DNA of 64,000 nt, from assembly GCA_040385645.1 (NCBI GenBank), contig JAZKGZ010000003.1:124001-188000 (forward strand), given 5' to 3'. Every line of letters begins with the position of its first letter. Within the stretch, counting starts at the first letter, position 1. The notes beneath the pieces were generated by a model, which was given only the letters and a program-made list of their open reading frames with translations, ran no database searches and was not told where the DNA came from. The stretch is from JANXSS01 sp040385645. GTDB lineage: Bacteria; Pseudomonadota; Gammaproteobacteria; Burkholderiales; Burkholderiaceae_D. The position numbers were made by a program, and so were the translations under genes. Positions 43,376-52,105 of the stretch are shown piece by piece.

Positions 43376-44359
43376 TCAAGAGGAAAGAGTTTTTTCTTCT
43401 TCAGCACCGACGATGCCGCTGTAGGCAAGGGAATGTCCCAGCGCAGCGCGGCGCGTGGCAATGTCACACAGTCGGTCTGCTGCGATGGTGGGGTCTATCG
43501 CATGCCAATCGGGTAGTTCGGTCATTAGCGCCAGGCCGCCACAAGCCACGAAAATCATTTGCCCAGTATCGACGGGAAGTTCGGTGCCGATCGTGCGGCA
43601 AATTCGCATGGCGAACCCGCGTATGCCGGTAGCCGGCACGCTCGAAGTGACCAGCATGAATTCACTGGCACCAGTCTGCGCTACGCCGTCAGTCTGGCGG
43701 ACGCTCCAACCCAGGCGCTGGCCTATTGCGTCGAGCACACCCTCGGAGGGTGTCGCCCGATAAGCGGTCAGCGCACGATGCTGCAGACCTATGCGGATAA
43801 CCAGCACCATGAGCTTATCCGCATGTTCTCTACCGGCATCCGCCATCGACCGGACTTGCGTGCGCAATGTTTCCGGTTGTTGCAATTGCATGCGATTGTC
43901 ACCATAGACAGACTTTATCCATGCTTGAAAACCCAGATCGAAGGCTACATGCATCGCCTCCAGGCCGACCAAGATTTCCATGCGACCCAGCAGCTCGGAG
44001 GTCGTAATGCCTTTACTCACCAAATCTGTCGCACCGGCGGCAAGCGCCCGGCTATGTTCATCGTGCTCTTGCGCACCTGTGATGATTACCACCGGAATCA
44101 TGCGAATACGCGCGATTTTCGATTCCCGAATGCGCTTAAGCAACCCGTAGCCATCCAGGCGCGGCATCGTCAAATCGGTCATGACGATGCGGATGTTGGG
44201 ATCGATCAGTAAAGTTTCCCAAGCTTCGATACCGTCGGTAGCTTCGCGCGCATCGAAACTGCTTTCTAGATGCTTGATCAGCGTGGCGCGCACGATTTTT
44301 GAATCATCGACGATCAGAACCCGCGGCTTATGTGATACAGCATTTGTTGCAACGGACAT
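43376..44359 (-). CDS. Response regulator: REC domain plus degenerate GGDEF-like domain
   Basis: The 327-residue protein begins with a complete receiver domain (about 13-130): VLIVDDS (14-20), phospho-acceptor Asp62 in VMTDLTMPRLDG, the Thr of IITGA and the Lys of VSKG. After a helical linker comes a region of about 150 residues with alternating hydrophobic strands (MVLVIRIG, EFMLVTSS, MIFVACGGLALM) that resembles the GGDEF fold but has no GG(D/E)EF motif, so cyclase activity is not expected. ATG 44359 is used; a TTG at 44392 is possible. It diverges from the NlpC/P60 gene across 112 bases. No kinase partner lies adjacent. Confidence 0.8.
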   Translation of the reverse strand: MSVATNAVSHKPRVLIVDDSKIVRATLIKHLESSFDAREATDGIEAWETLLIDPNIRIVMTDLTMPRLDGYGLLKRIRESKIARIRMIPVVIITGAQEHDEHSRALAAGATDLVSKGITTSELLGRMEILVGLEAMHVAFDLGFQAWIKSVYGDNRMQLQQPETLRTQVRSMADAGREHADKLMVLVIRIGLQHRALTAYRATPSEGVLDAIGQRLGWSVRQTDGVAQTGASEFMLVTSSVPATGIRGFAMRICRTIGTELPVDTGQMIFVACGGLALMTELPDWHAIDPTIAADRLCDIATRRAALGHSLAYSGIVGAEEEKTLSS

Positions 44360-44471
44360 GGCAGGTTCCGACAAATTTTCTGTGGTGTCCAAAGCATACC
44401 TGCAAGCAAGTAATTTTGACAGTCGTATGCGATTGGCTTACATTGATCATGTTTACTTGACGGAAGACAAC

Positions 44472-45020
44472 ATGTTGATTAATAAACAAATGTTCAAACC
44501 GCCTCGCTCTGCCCTGCGTTTTGCTGTACTCGGGCTTGCGATGATGGCAACGGTTCCAGCCCGCAGTGGCGAAACTGTTCCTCAGCAGTCTTATCCAGAA
44601 TGGCCGTTGACTACCTTACAAAATTTCACGAACCGCGCTTCGGAACTGGCGATGCATGCGATGGGAATGCTGGGAATCGATTACAAGTTTGGCGGCAATA
44701 CGCCCGAACAGGGTCTGGACTGCAGCGGGCTGGTTCGGCATGTATTCAAGGAGGTCTGGGGTACACATCTGCCACGTACTTCCGAAGAAATCAGCCATGT
44801 CGGGCGGCGTATCGACAACCATGACATGCAGCCCGGCGATCTGGTGTTTTACAACACGCTAAAACGCGGGTTTTCCCATGTGGGCATTTATCTAGGCGAC
44901 AATAAATTCATTCACTCGCCGTCCACCGGTGGCAAAGTGCGCATCGAGAGCATGGATATCGGTTACTGGAAAACACGTTTCAATGGCGCGCGACGCATCG
45001 ATCAGCCAGAATTTCGTTAA
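44472..45020 (+). CDS. NlpC/P60 family cell-wall endopeptidase
   Basis: The 182-residue protein has an N-terminal signal sequence (hydrophobic 14-30, ending PARSG) and a C-terminal NlpC/P60 domain from about residue 55. The catalytic Cys84 is in LDCSGLV, His136 in FSHVGIY and the third residue His148 in FIHS. It would cut peptide stems of peptidoglycan in the periplasm. GGAAG lies just before the ATG at 44472; the open frame upstream runs into the divergent regulator gene and is not coding. It converges with phoR. Confidence 0.9.
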   Translation: MLINKQMFKPPRSALRFAVLGLAMMATVPARSGETVPQQSYPEWPLTTLQNFTNRASELAMHAMGMLGIDYKFGGNTPEQGLDCSGLVRHVFKEVWGTHLPRTSEEISHVGRRIDNHDMQPGDLVFYNTLKRGFSHVGIYLGDNKFIHSPSTGGKVRIESMDIGYWKTRFNGARRIDQPEFR

Positions 45021-45078
45021 GACGGCAATTCCGAGATAAGCCTATGATTTATGCACAGGTTGTTGTTCCTGAAATCGC

Positions 45079-46395
45079 TCATGCAGCAACTCCGGCGAGA
45101 ACCGGCTCGACCAGCGCCGACATTGGAAAGCGTACGATGAAGGTGCTTCCCTCGCCCGGTTGGGAATCGATCGCCAGGATTGCGTCGTGGCGCAGCAACA
45201 CATGCTTTACGATCGCCAGTCCTAGTCCGGTACCTTGAGTTTCGCGGGAGCGACTCTTATCCACCCGATAAAAGCGCTCCGTCAAGCGGTTCAGATGCTC
45301 CGCACGGATACCGATACCGGTATCGCGCACCGCAAATTGAGGACCGCCCCTGCCCATTTGCCATACGAGCGTAATACTGCCGTTTTCGGGCGTGTACCTC
45401 ACCGCATTCGATACCAGGTTGCCGAATGCACTGAGAAGCTCGTCAGTACCGCCACGAATGTTCGGACCCTCGTTAACCAGCGTCAGCGTATGCTTCCCGG
45501 CGGACAATGCCCGGCCCTCGCGCAAAATCTGGTCGAGCAGTGTCGGCATATCGATCGGTTCCATCCGCAGTGGATAGTCGATCGATTCGAGCCGAGTTAG
45601 TACCAGCATGTCTTCAACCAGATTTTGCATGCGCTGCCCTTGTTCGCTCATCATCTTCAAATGCGCGGCCCGGGTTGTAGGGTCCAGATCGGATTGATTC
45701 GACGCGATTTCGAGAAAACCATTGATCACCGTCAAAGGTGTGCGTAGCTCGTGGGAAGCGTTGGCAATAAAATCTCGGCGCATCATCTCGATACGTTCGG
45801 TTTCCGTGGCGTCGTGCGTGACCAGGATCTGACGCCGGTTCTCGAACGGAATGATTTGAACGATTAATTTACGCTCGCGCAGCGAGAGCGTCAGTGGCTG
45901 CTCGTATCTGCCGAGGATGATGTAATCCATGAAATCGGGATTGCGGATGAGGTTGGTAACCCGCATGCCGGTGTCACGCCCGTCTTTTAAACCGAGGTGG
46001 CGTTCGGCCGCTGGGTTACACCACTCCATGAACAGCACGTCGTCCATGATCACCACGCCGTCGGGCAGCAGACTCATCGCTTGCCGAAAGCGCGCTAGCC
46101 ATTCACTCAACTCAGCACGGTTTTTTTCATCATGCCGGCGCAGACGGTAGAGGCGGGAAAATATGTCGGTCCAGGCACCCCAGCCGTCCGGCAATCGAAT
46201 GTTGCCTGGATTGTCGAGCCAGCCGGCCAATAGATACAAGTAATTTAACTGCACCACTACCGCAGCGGTCATGGCGAGCAGTGCTGCGACTAGCCCGACC
46301 GTCGTGCCAAAGAAATAGCTGAGCCCGGCGCAGGCCAGGAGTACTGCCAGCAACCGCAGTACGACCGGCACCCAGAACAGCAGTCGCGGATTCAC
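45079..46395 (-). CDS. phoR: Phosphate regulon sensor histidine kinase
   Basis: The 438-residue sensor has two N-terminal transmembrane helices (about 8-28 and 33-58) with almost no periplasmic loop, a charged linker and a PAS domain (about 100-195). HisKA follows with the phospho-acceptor His215 in NASHELRTP, and HATPase_c with the N box (NLVSNAVRYTP), DTGIGI and GTGLGLAIV. Little periplasmic sequence is typical of PhoR, which senses phosphate through PhoU and PstSCAB. It follows phoB with a 7-base gap. Confidence 0.96.
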   Translation of the reverse strand: MNPRLLFWVPVVLRLLAVLLACAGLSYFFGTTVGLVAALLAMTAAVVVQLNYLYLLAGWLDNPGNIRLPDGWGAWTDIFSRLYRLRRHDEKNRAELSEWLARFRQAMSLLPDGVVIMDDVLFMEWCNPAAERHLGLKDGRDTGMRVTNLIRNPDFMDYIILGRYEQPLTLSLRERKLIVQIIPFENRRQILVTHDATETERIEMMRRDFIANASHELRTPLTVINGFLEIASNQSDLDPTTRAAHLKMMSEQGQRMQNLVEDMLVLTRLESIDYPLRMEPIDMPTLLDQILREGRALSAGKHTLTLVNEGPNIRGGTDELLSAFGNLVSNAVRYTPENGSITLVWQMGRGGPQFAVRDTGIGIRAEHLNRLTERFYRVDKSRSRETQGTGLGLAIVKHVLLRHDAILAIDSQPGEGSTFIVRFPMSALVEPVLAGVAA

Positions 46396-46402
46396 GTCTT
46401 GC

Positions 46403-47092
46403 CTATTTTTCGGACAGCATGTAGCCGACGCTACGTACGGTCTTGATCAAATGCTCGGCTTCCTTCAATGCCTTACGCAAACGCAGTACATGTACATCGA
46501 CCGTACGCTCCTCGATGACGACATGGTCGCCCCAAACTTTGTCGAGTAACTGACTTCGAGAAAATACCCGATCTGGATGCGCCAGAAAAAATTTCAGGAG
46601 CTTGAATTCAGCATGGCCGATATCGATTTTTTTCTGATCGAGGCTGACGCTGCAACTGACCGGATCAAGCTGAACGCTGCCTACCGTCATCAGGCTTTGC
46701 GAATGCTCGGGCATCTTCCGCCGTAATAATGCATTAACCCGGGCTTTCAACTCACGCGGCGAAAACGGCTTGGTGATGTAGTCGTCGGCACCGTGGTCCA
46801 GGCCGGCGATCTTATCTTCTTCCATACTTTTGGCGGTCAACATGATGATCGGCAAGTCGTTGAATTGACGATCGCCGCGAATCCGTGAGAGCAGACGCAA
46901 TCCAGTTTGATCCGGCAGCATCCAGTCCAAAAGAATCATTTGCGGCATGCGCCGATGAATGAAATCCCAGGCATCGTTGGCATTGTGTACCGCGATCGGT
47001 AACCATCCGCCGTCGCGCAGCGTAAAACTGACTAATTCGACGATCGACGGCTCGTCTTCGACAATAAGAATGGTGGTCTTGTCTGCAGCCAT
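46403..47092 (-). CDS. phoB: Phosphate regulon response regulator
   Basis: The 229-residue OmpR-family regulator has a receiver domain (ILIVEDEPSI at 8-17, phospho-acceptor Asp56 in LLDWMLPDQTG, TAKSMEED and KPFSPRELKAR). A C-terminal winged helix ends with VDVHVLRLRKAL and RTVRSVGYML. It binds Pho boxes such as the two seen between pstS and ppk. It lies three bases after phoU and is followed by phoR. Confidence 0.97.
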   Translation of the reverse strand: MAADKTTILIVEDEPSIVELVSFTLRDGGWLPIAVHNANDAWDFIHRRMPQMILLDWMLPDQTGLRLLSRIRGDRQFNDLPIIMLTAKSMEEDKIAGLDHGADDYITKPFSPRELKARVNALLRRKMPEHSQSLMTVGSVQLDPVSCSVSLDQKKIDIGHAEFKLLKFFLAHPDRVFSRSQLLDKVWGDHVVIEERTVDVHVLRLRKALKEAEHLIKTVRSVGYMLSEK

Positions 47093-47095
47093 TGG

Positions 47096-47800
47096 TCAGG
47101 CAGGATTGTCGAGTTGGGTGGCCGCGTAATCGGTGTGGCGGATATCCTTGCCCTCCACAACGAAGATCACATATTCGGCGATGTTTTTTGCATGGTCGCC
47201 GATGCGTTCGATCGCTTTGGCTACCCACAGTGTATCGAGCGCTGCGGAAATCGTGCGCGGATCTTCCATCATGAACGTAATGAGGTTGCGCATGATCGAA
47301 CGGAATTCATGATCGATCAGCCGGTCTTGCGCGATCAGCCGCGTGGCATGCTTTTCATCCAGCCGTGCGAAGGCATCGAGTGCATCGTGCAGCATGTCGC
47401 CTGCACTGCCGGCAATCACCCGCACCGTTTCATAATGATTGATCGTTCCGGCACCGCGTTCCTGAATGCTTTTAGCAGCGCGCGCTATCTTGGTCGCTTC
47501 GTCGCCGATACGTTCGAGGTCGGTGATGACCTTGACCGTTGCCATGACGGTACGCAAATCGTTGGCAGTGGGTTGGCGCCGCACAATCAAATGGCTGCAG
47601 GTATCGTCGAGCGAAACTTCCAGTTTGTTGACGGCCTCGTCGCCTTTGATAACCTGCTCGGCACAGGCGATATCGCCGGTACGAAAGCAGGTGATAGCGT
47701 CGTGAAACTGACTTTCCACCAGACCGCCCATCAGCAGCACCTTCGAGCGGATTGCTTCGAGATCGAGATCGTACTGTTTGGATGAATGCACGCCAGGCAT
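47096..47800 (-). CDS. phoU: Phosphate-specific transport system accessory protein PhoU
   Basis: The 234-residue helical protein is made of two PhoU three-helix repeats. Each carries the metal-binding E/DxxxD pattern (DLERIGDEATKIA near 93-105 and IERIGDHAKNIAEYV near 193-207). PhoU links the Pst transporter to PhoR and keeps the regulon off when phosphate is plentiful. It lies 48 bases downstream of pstB and three bases before phoB. Confidence 0.97.
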   Translation of the reverse strand: MPGVHSSKQYDLDLEAIRSKVLLMGGLVESQFHDAITCFRTGDIACAEQVIKGDEAVNKLEVSLDDTCSHLIVRRQPTANDLRTVMATVKVITDLERIGDEATKIARAAKSIQERGAGTINHYETVRVIAGSAGDMLHDALDAFARLDEKHATRLIAQDRLIDHEFRSIMRNLITFMMEDPRTISAALDTLWVAKAIERIGDHAKNIAEYVIFVVEGKDIRHTDYAATQLDNPA

Positions 47801-47848
47801 GTAAAACTCCTAAATTAGATTAAACAGTTACGGTCTTGCAGAGGGCGG

Positions 47849-48721
47849 CTAGCCGAAACGCCCGGTGATGTAATCCTGCGTTTCTTTTTTGCCCGGATTC
47901 ATAAAAATATGATCGGTCTCGCCGAACTCGACTAACTCACCCAGATACATGTACGCGGTGTAGTCCGAGCAACGTGCTGCCTGCTGCATGTTATGCGTGA
48001 CGATGGTAATGGTGTAGTCTTCTTTTAGCTCGCTGATCAATTCCTCGATCTTTGCAGTTGAGATCGGATCCAGCGCCGAAGTCGGTTCGTCCAGCAACAG
48101 CACATCCGGTTTGACTGCCACACCGCGGGCGATACACAAGCGCTGCTGTTGTCCGCCGGAGAGGCTCAATCCGCTCTTGCTCAATTTGTCCTTTACTTCA
48201 CCCCACAACGCCGCTTTATTGAGTGCCCATTCCACCCGCTCGTCCATCTCACCTTTTGGCAGGTTTTCGTAAAGGCGCACGCCAAAAGCGATATTGTCAT
48301 ATACCGACATCGGAAAAGGCGTCGGTTTTTGGAACACCATACCGATCTTGGCACGCAGCATATTGACGTCTTGCCCGGGCTCCAGAATGTTTTTACCGCC
48401 ATAGATAATTTTGCCCTCGGCGCGCTGACCGGGGTACAGATCGTACATACGGTTGAGTGTGCGCAGCAGCGTGGACTTTCCACAGCCTGAAGGGCCGATG
48501 AATGCGGTGACTCGGCGTTCTCGAATATCGAGGTTAATGTTTTTCAAACCTTGAAAAGCGCCATAGAAAAAATTCAGACCGGAGATACCGATCGTCGTTG
48601 CAACGACCGGCTCAACCAAGCTTTGGCCACCCGGGAAACCGGGGTTGCCGGATAGGTTTGTGTCGGTCGATTGGTTGAAGCTGGTGTTCGAATTCATGCT
48701 GGCGCTCATCACGGTATTCAT
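47849..48721 (-). CDS. pstB: Phosphate ABC transporter ATP-binding protein
   Basis: The 290-residue ATPase has Walker A GPSGCGKST (about 77-85), signature LSGGQQQRL, Walker B LLLDEP and the H loop VTHNM. The N-terminus is about 30 residues longer than in E. coli PstB, Asn/Ser-rich, and offers further in-frame ATGs at 48709 and 48697; the true start is uncertain. It follows pstA with a 15-base gap. Confidence 0.96.
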   Translation of the reverse strand: MNTVMSASMNSNTSFNQSTDTNLSGNPGFPGGQSLVEPVVATTIGISGLNFFYGAFQGLKNINLDIRERRVTAFIGPSGCGKSTLLRTLNRMYDLYPGQRAEGKIIYGGKNILEPGQDVNMLRAKIGMVFQKPTPFPMSVYDNIAFGVRLYENLPKGEMDERVEWALNKAALWGEVKDKLSKSGLSLSGGQQQRLCIARGVAVKPDVLLLDEPTSALDPISTAKIEELISELKEDYTITIVTHNMQQAARCSDYTAYMYLGELVEFGETDHIFMNPGKKETQDYITGRFG

Positions 48722-48736
48722 ACATTTACAAAAGAG

Positions 48737-49663
48737 TTAATTCTGGATTTTCTGGTTGAACAAGGTGCGCGACAAGATATTCAAACCCAGCACGCTGAAG
48801 GTCACTAGCAACGCACCACCCCAGGCCAGCGAACGCCAGTTGTCGTATGGACTCATGGCGAATTGGTAAATCACTACCGGCAGGTTCGCCATCGGCGCAT
48901 TCATGTTGGCACTAAAAAATTGGTTGTTCAAAGCAGTAAAGAGTAACGGTGCGGTCTCGCCTGAAATGCGTGCAAGAGCCAACAGCAAGCCGGTAATGAC
49001 ACCGGCACGGACAGCGCGCAACCGAACGAAAGTGGCTACCTTCCAGCGTGGCGCACCAAGGGCAAACGCGGCTTCCCGCAAACTGGTCGGTACCAGATTG
49101 AGCATATTGTCGGTCGTGCGTACCACGACCGGTATGGCGATCAATGCGATGGCAAAGCTTCCGGCCCATCCCGAAAAATGCTTCGCCTGAGCTACGTAGA
49201 CGGCATACACGAACAAGCCGATGACGATCGAGGGAGCAGAAAGCATGATATCGGTCACGAACCGCGTTAATTGTGCGAACCAGCTTTCCTCGCCATATTC
49301 GGCTAGGTACACGCCGGCGAGGATGCCTATTGGCGTACTCAGAATTGTTGCCACGCCGACCATCATCAGGCTACCGACAATTGCATTAAGCAACCCGCCG
49401 CCGTCGTCGCCCGGAGGTGGCGTTGTCAGTGTGAACATTCCTACGCTAATAGCGCCGAGTCCTTTAAACAGCAACGTACCGAGAATCCAGAGCAGGAAAA
49501 AAATACCAACTGCCATTGCCAGAAACGATAAAGCAATACCGACGCGATGCACCCACAAGCGCCGACGATAGATCGGGTTCATAACCGAGACTACGGTGTC
49601 ACTTAAAGGCGGCGTATTCGAGTTGGAGCGTGAATTCGAGGGAGGATTCATTTGCGGATTCAT
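48737..49663 (-). CDS. pstA: Phosphate ABC transporter permease PstA
   Basis: The 308-residue permease has a polar N-terminal tail and about six transmembrane helices. The EAA-type loop is REAAFALGAPRWKVATFVRL, where PstB docks. The start overlaps the pstC stop by four bases. The Asn/Ser/Pro-rich first 25 residues (including repeats of MNP) are not conserved in enteric PstA and may be disordered. Confidence 0.96.
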   Translation of the reverse strand: MNPQMNPPSNSRSNSNTPPLSDTVVSVMNPIYRRRLWVHRVGIALSFLAMAVGIFFLLWILGTLLFKGLGAISVGMFTLTTPPPGDDGGGLLNAIVGSLMMVGVATILSTPIGILAGVYLAEYGEESWFAQLTRFVTDIMLSAPSIVIGLFVYAVYVAQAKHFSGWAGSFAIALIAIPVVVRTTDNMLNLVPTSLREAAFALGAPRWKVATFVRLRAVRAGVITGLLLALARISGETAPLLFTALNNQFFSANMNAPMANLPVVIYQFAMSPYDNWRSLAWGGALLVTFSVLGLNILSRTLFNQKIQN

Positions 49664-50712
49664 TTAAGGCCTTCTTGCTTTTTCAAGCCCATCAGCATCA
49701 GCTTTGCGGCCGACAGCACGATAAAAGTAATCACGAACAAAATTAGTCCCAAGGCAAACAGCGACGATACGTGTAACGTCGAATCCGCTTCGGCAAATTC
49801 GTTTGCCAATGTCGAAGCGATACTGTTGCCGGCAGAAAAAAGTGACCACGACAACTTGTGGGCGTTGCCAATCACGAAAGTAATCGCCATGGTCTCACCC
49901 AGCGCACGCCCGAGACCTAACATCACTCCGCCGACCACACCGGTTTTGGTGTACGGCAGCACGACCTTCCGTACAACTTCCCATTTCGTACAGCCAAGAG
50001 CGTAAGCGGATTCTTTCAACACCGCCGGCACTACCTCGAACACGTCGCGCATGACCGAAGCGATAAATGGAATGATCATAATCGCCAAAATCATTCCCGC
50101 AGTGAGGATGCCGATACCCATCATCGGCCCGGAAAACATCGCACCGATCACCGGAAGCTGGCCAAGCGTGCCAGCGAGTGCCGGCTGCACGTGATCGGCA
50201 AAATAAGGGGCAAATACGAACAGGCCCCACATACCGTAAATGATGCTGGGTACCCCGGCGAGTAGCTCCACCGACGTTCCCAATGGCCGACGCAACCAGG
50301 ATGGACAGATCTCAGTTAAAAACAATGCAATACCGAAACTGATCGGAAAAGCAAACAACAGCGCGATCAGCGAGGTCGACAAAGTACCGACGATTGCAAT
50401 CATCGCACCGTATTTGTCATTGACCGGATCCCACTCGACATCTGTGATGAACCCTGGCCCGAACTCGCTGAAGGCCGGCCATGCGCCGATGACCAGCGAA
50501 ATGATGATACCTACTAGCACTAAGAGCACGCTCAAGGCAAAACCGAGCGTTACTTTATGAAAAATAAAATCCTGCCATCGCTGATTACGCATCGTGCGCA
50601 CCATTTGTTGCAAGGCAACTGTTGATTGCGCGGATTGCGTCCGGCCCACGACAGAATCTAAACGATGGGCAGGATCATGATTAACACCAGCAATGACAGG
50701 ATTCGCACTCAT
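49660..50712 (-). CDS. pstC: Phosphate ABC transporter permease PstC
   Basis: The 350-residue permease has a cytoplasmic N-terminal region of about 60 residues and about six transmembrane helices. The coupling loop is KESAYALGCTKWEVVRKVVLP and GRALGETMAITFVIGN follows, both typical of PstC. It is downstream of pstS with a 184-base gap that holds a strong hairpin, and is coupled to pstA. Confidence 0.96.
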   Translation of the reverse strand: MSANPVIAGVNHDPAHRLDSVVGRTQSAQSTVALQQMVRTMRNQRWQDFIFHKVTLGFALSVLLVLVGIIISLVIGAWPAFSEFGPGFITDVEWDPVNDKYGAMIAIVGTLSTSLIALLFAFPISFGIALFLTEICPSWLRRPLGTSVELLAGVPSIIYGMWGLFVFAPYFADHVQPALAGTLGQLPVIGAMFSGPMMGIGILTAGMILAIMIIPFIASVMRDVFEVVPAVLKESAYALGCTKWEVVRKVVLPYTKTGVVGGVMLGLGRALGETMAITFVIGNAHKLSWSLFSAGNSIASTLANEFAEADSTLHVSSLFALGLILFVITFIVLSAAKLMLMGLKKQEGLK

Positions 50713-50817
50713 GTTATTTCAAGCTCGGGTAGGTACTGCACAAATTTTGCCCTGTGCAAGATAGCTTGGCAGGTGCAAAAGACATTAATCAAAGGGTTTG
50801 CCGCTAAATTGTACATA

Positions 50818-50845
50818 AGGCCACCGGTTTAAAACCTGGTGGCCT
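50818..50845 (-). terminator. Strong hairpin between pstS and pstC
   Basis: AGGCCACC (50818-50825) pairs with GGTGGCCT (50838-50845), and the inner GGTTT/AAACC adds pairs around a bulge. It lies 51 bases after the pstS stop. On the minus strand it is followed by TATGTACAATTT rather than a pure U-tract, so partial termination or 3'-end protection is more likely than full termination. That would make pstS more abundant than the rest of the operon. Confidence 0.7.
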
Positions 50846-50896
50846 CAGTTTCGATCACGAATGAACGTTGATACTACGAGTGTGCGTCTTGAAAAA

Positions 50897-51940
50897 TTAC
50901 CAAACCGCTTTCCCTGCGCTATCTTTCAGTTGGGTTTTCCAAGCATCTGAGACCAACTTGGTCACTTCAGCTGGCATTGCAACGTAATCCAGTTCAGTAG
51001 CCATTGCACCGCCGTTTTTGTAAGCCCAGTCGAAGAATTTCAACACTTCTTTACCCTTGGCTGCATCGTCCTGATTTTTTTGCATAAGGATGAAGGAGGC
51101 GCCAGTGATCGGCCAGCTGCTCTTTCCTGGCTGGTTTGTTAGCACCACTGCAAAACCAGGTGTCTTTGCCCACTCCGCACCTGCAGCAGCGGATTTAAAC
51201 GTTTCGTCGTCCGGCGAAACGAACTGGCCATCTCTGTTCTTCAGTTGGGCATAGCCCATCTTGTTTTTCTTGGCGTAAGCGTATTCGACGTAACCGATCG
51301 AACCCTTGATTCGCTGAACGTTTGCCGCTACGCCTTCGTTACCTTTGCCACCCACCCCGACCGGCCATTTGACAGCGGTACCGGCACCGACGGTCGTTTT
51401 GAAATCAGGGCTGACTTTGGAAAGATAATCGGTGAAGAGAAACGACGTCCCGGAACCATCGGCGCGATGAACGACAGTGATGTCAGAAGCAGGCAATGAT
51501 ACACCTGGGTTCAGCGCGACGAGTTCTGGCGCATTCCACTTCGTGATTTTTCCGAGGTATATACCAGCCAGCACCTCACCAGTCATTTTCATTTGTCCTG
51601 GAGCGACACCCTCAAGATTAAATACCGGTACCACGCCACCCATGATCGCTGGAAATTGCACCAAACCATCAGCTTGCAAGTCCTCTGCCTTTAAGGGCAT
51701 ATCGGAAGCACCGAAATCGACTGTTTTCGCTTTGATTTGCTTGATGCCGCCACCAGATCCGATCGATTGGTAATTCAAGCCATTACCCGTCGCGGTCTTA
51801 TAAGCCTCTGCCCATTTCGCGTAAATCGGGTACGGAAACGTAGCGCCAGCACCTGTGAGATCGGCAGCTTGCACAGTGGCGAATGTCATGGCAGTCACTG
51901 CTGCAGCGGTAACGGATCGAATGAGATAATTCAGACGCAT
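50897..51940 (-). CDS. pstS: Periplasmic phosphate-binding protein PstS
   Basis: The 347-residue protein has a signal peptide (MRLNYLIRSV..., cleavage after TVQA near residue 25) followed by the mature N-terminus ADLTGAGATFPYPIY. Phosphate-binding elements are visible: GSGGGIKQI near 61-69, DFGASDMPL and HRADGSGTSFLFTDYL. It is the first gene of the pst-pho operon, with a Pho box 55 bases upstream of its ATG. Confidence 0.97.
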   Translation of the reverse strand: MRLNYLIRSVTAAAVTAMTFATVQAADLTGAGATFPYPIYAKWAEAYKTATGNGLNYQSIGSGGGIKQIKAKTVDFGASDMPLKAEDLQADGLVQFPAIMGGVVPVFNLEGVAPGQMKMTGEVLAGIYLGKITKWNAPELVALNPGVSLPASDITVVHRADGSGTSFLFTDYLSKVSPDFKTTVGAGTAVKWPVGVGGKGNEGVAANVQRIKGSIGYVEYAYAKKNKMGYAQLKNRDGQFVSPDDETFKSAAAGAEWAKTPGFAVVLTNQPGKSSWPITGASFILMQKNQDDAAKGKEVLKFFDWAYKNGGAMATELDYVAMPAEVTKLVSDAWKTQLKDSAGKAVW

Positions 51941-51978
51941 GATGGAAGGCTCCTAGTTGAAAATATGACACTACGCGC

Positions 51979-51984
51979 ACTGTA
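51979..51984 (-). promoter_or_regulatory. Possible -10 box of the pstS promoter
   Basis: On the minus strand TACAGT lies 10 bases after the second 7-mer of the Pho box, the spacing expected of a PhoB-activated promoter, where the Pho box replaces the -35 element. Confidence 0.5.
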
Positions 51985-51994
51985 GCGATAAATT

Positions 51995-52012
51995 ATGACA
52001 ACTGTGTGACGG
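51995..52012 (-). promoter_or_regulatory. Pho box upstream of pstS
   Basis: Read on the minus strand the site is CCGTCAC-ACAG-TTGTCAT, two direct 7-mers with a 4-base spacer, close to the PhoB consensus CTGTCAT-N4-CTGTCAT. It is 55 bases before the pstS start and is followed at 10 bases by a -10-like TACAGT. Confidence 0.8.
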
Positions 52013-52052
52013 AGAAAACCCGCTTGTCATAATAATTTTGTAATGACTTTTT

Positions 52053-52070
52053 CAGTCATTAACTTGTCAT
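52053..52070 (+). promoter_or_regulatory. Pho box upstream of ppk
   Basis: On the plus strand the site is CAGTCAT-TAAC-TTGTCAT, again two 7-mers with a 4-base spacer. A -10-like TAAACT (52081-52086) follows after 10 bases and the ppk ATG is at 52106, so the leader would be short, about 13 bases. An extra TTGTCAT at 52024-52030 and the inverted repeat AATGACT/AGTCATT around 52043-52060 may add PhoB contacts. Confidence 0.75.
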
Positions 52071-52105
52071 GATCTAGCAATAAACTCGCGTCAAACCGCA
52101 ATCAC

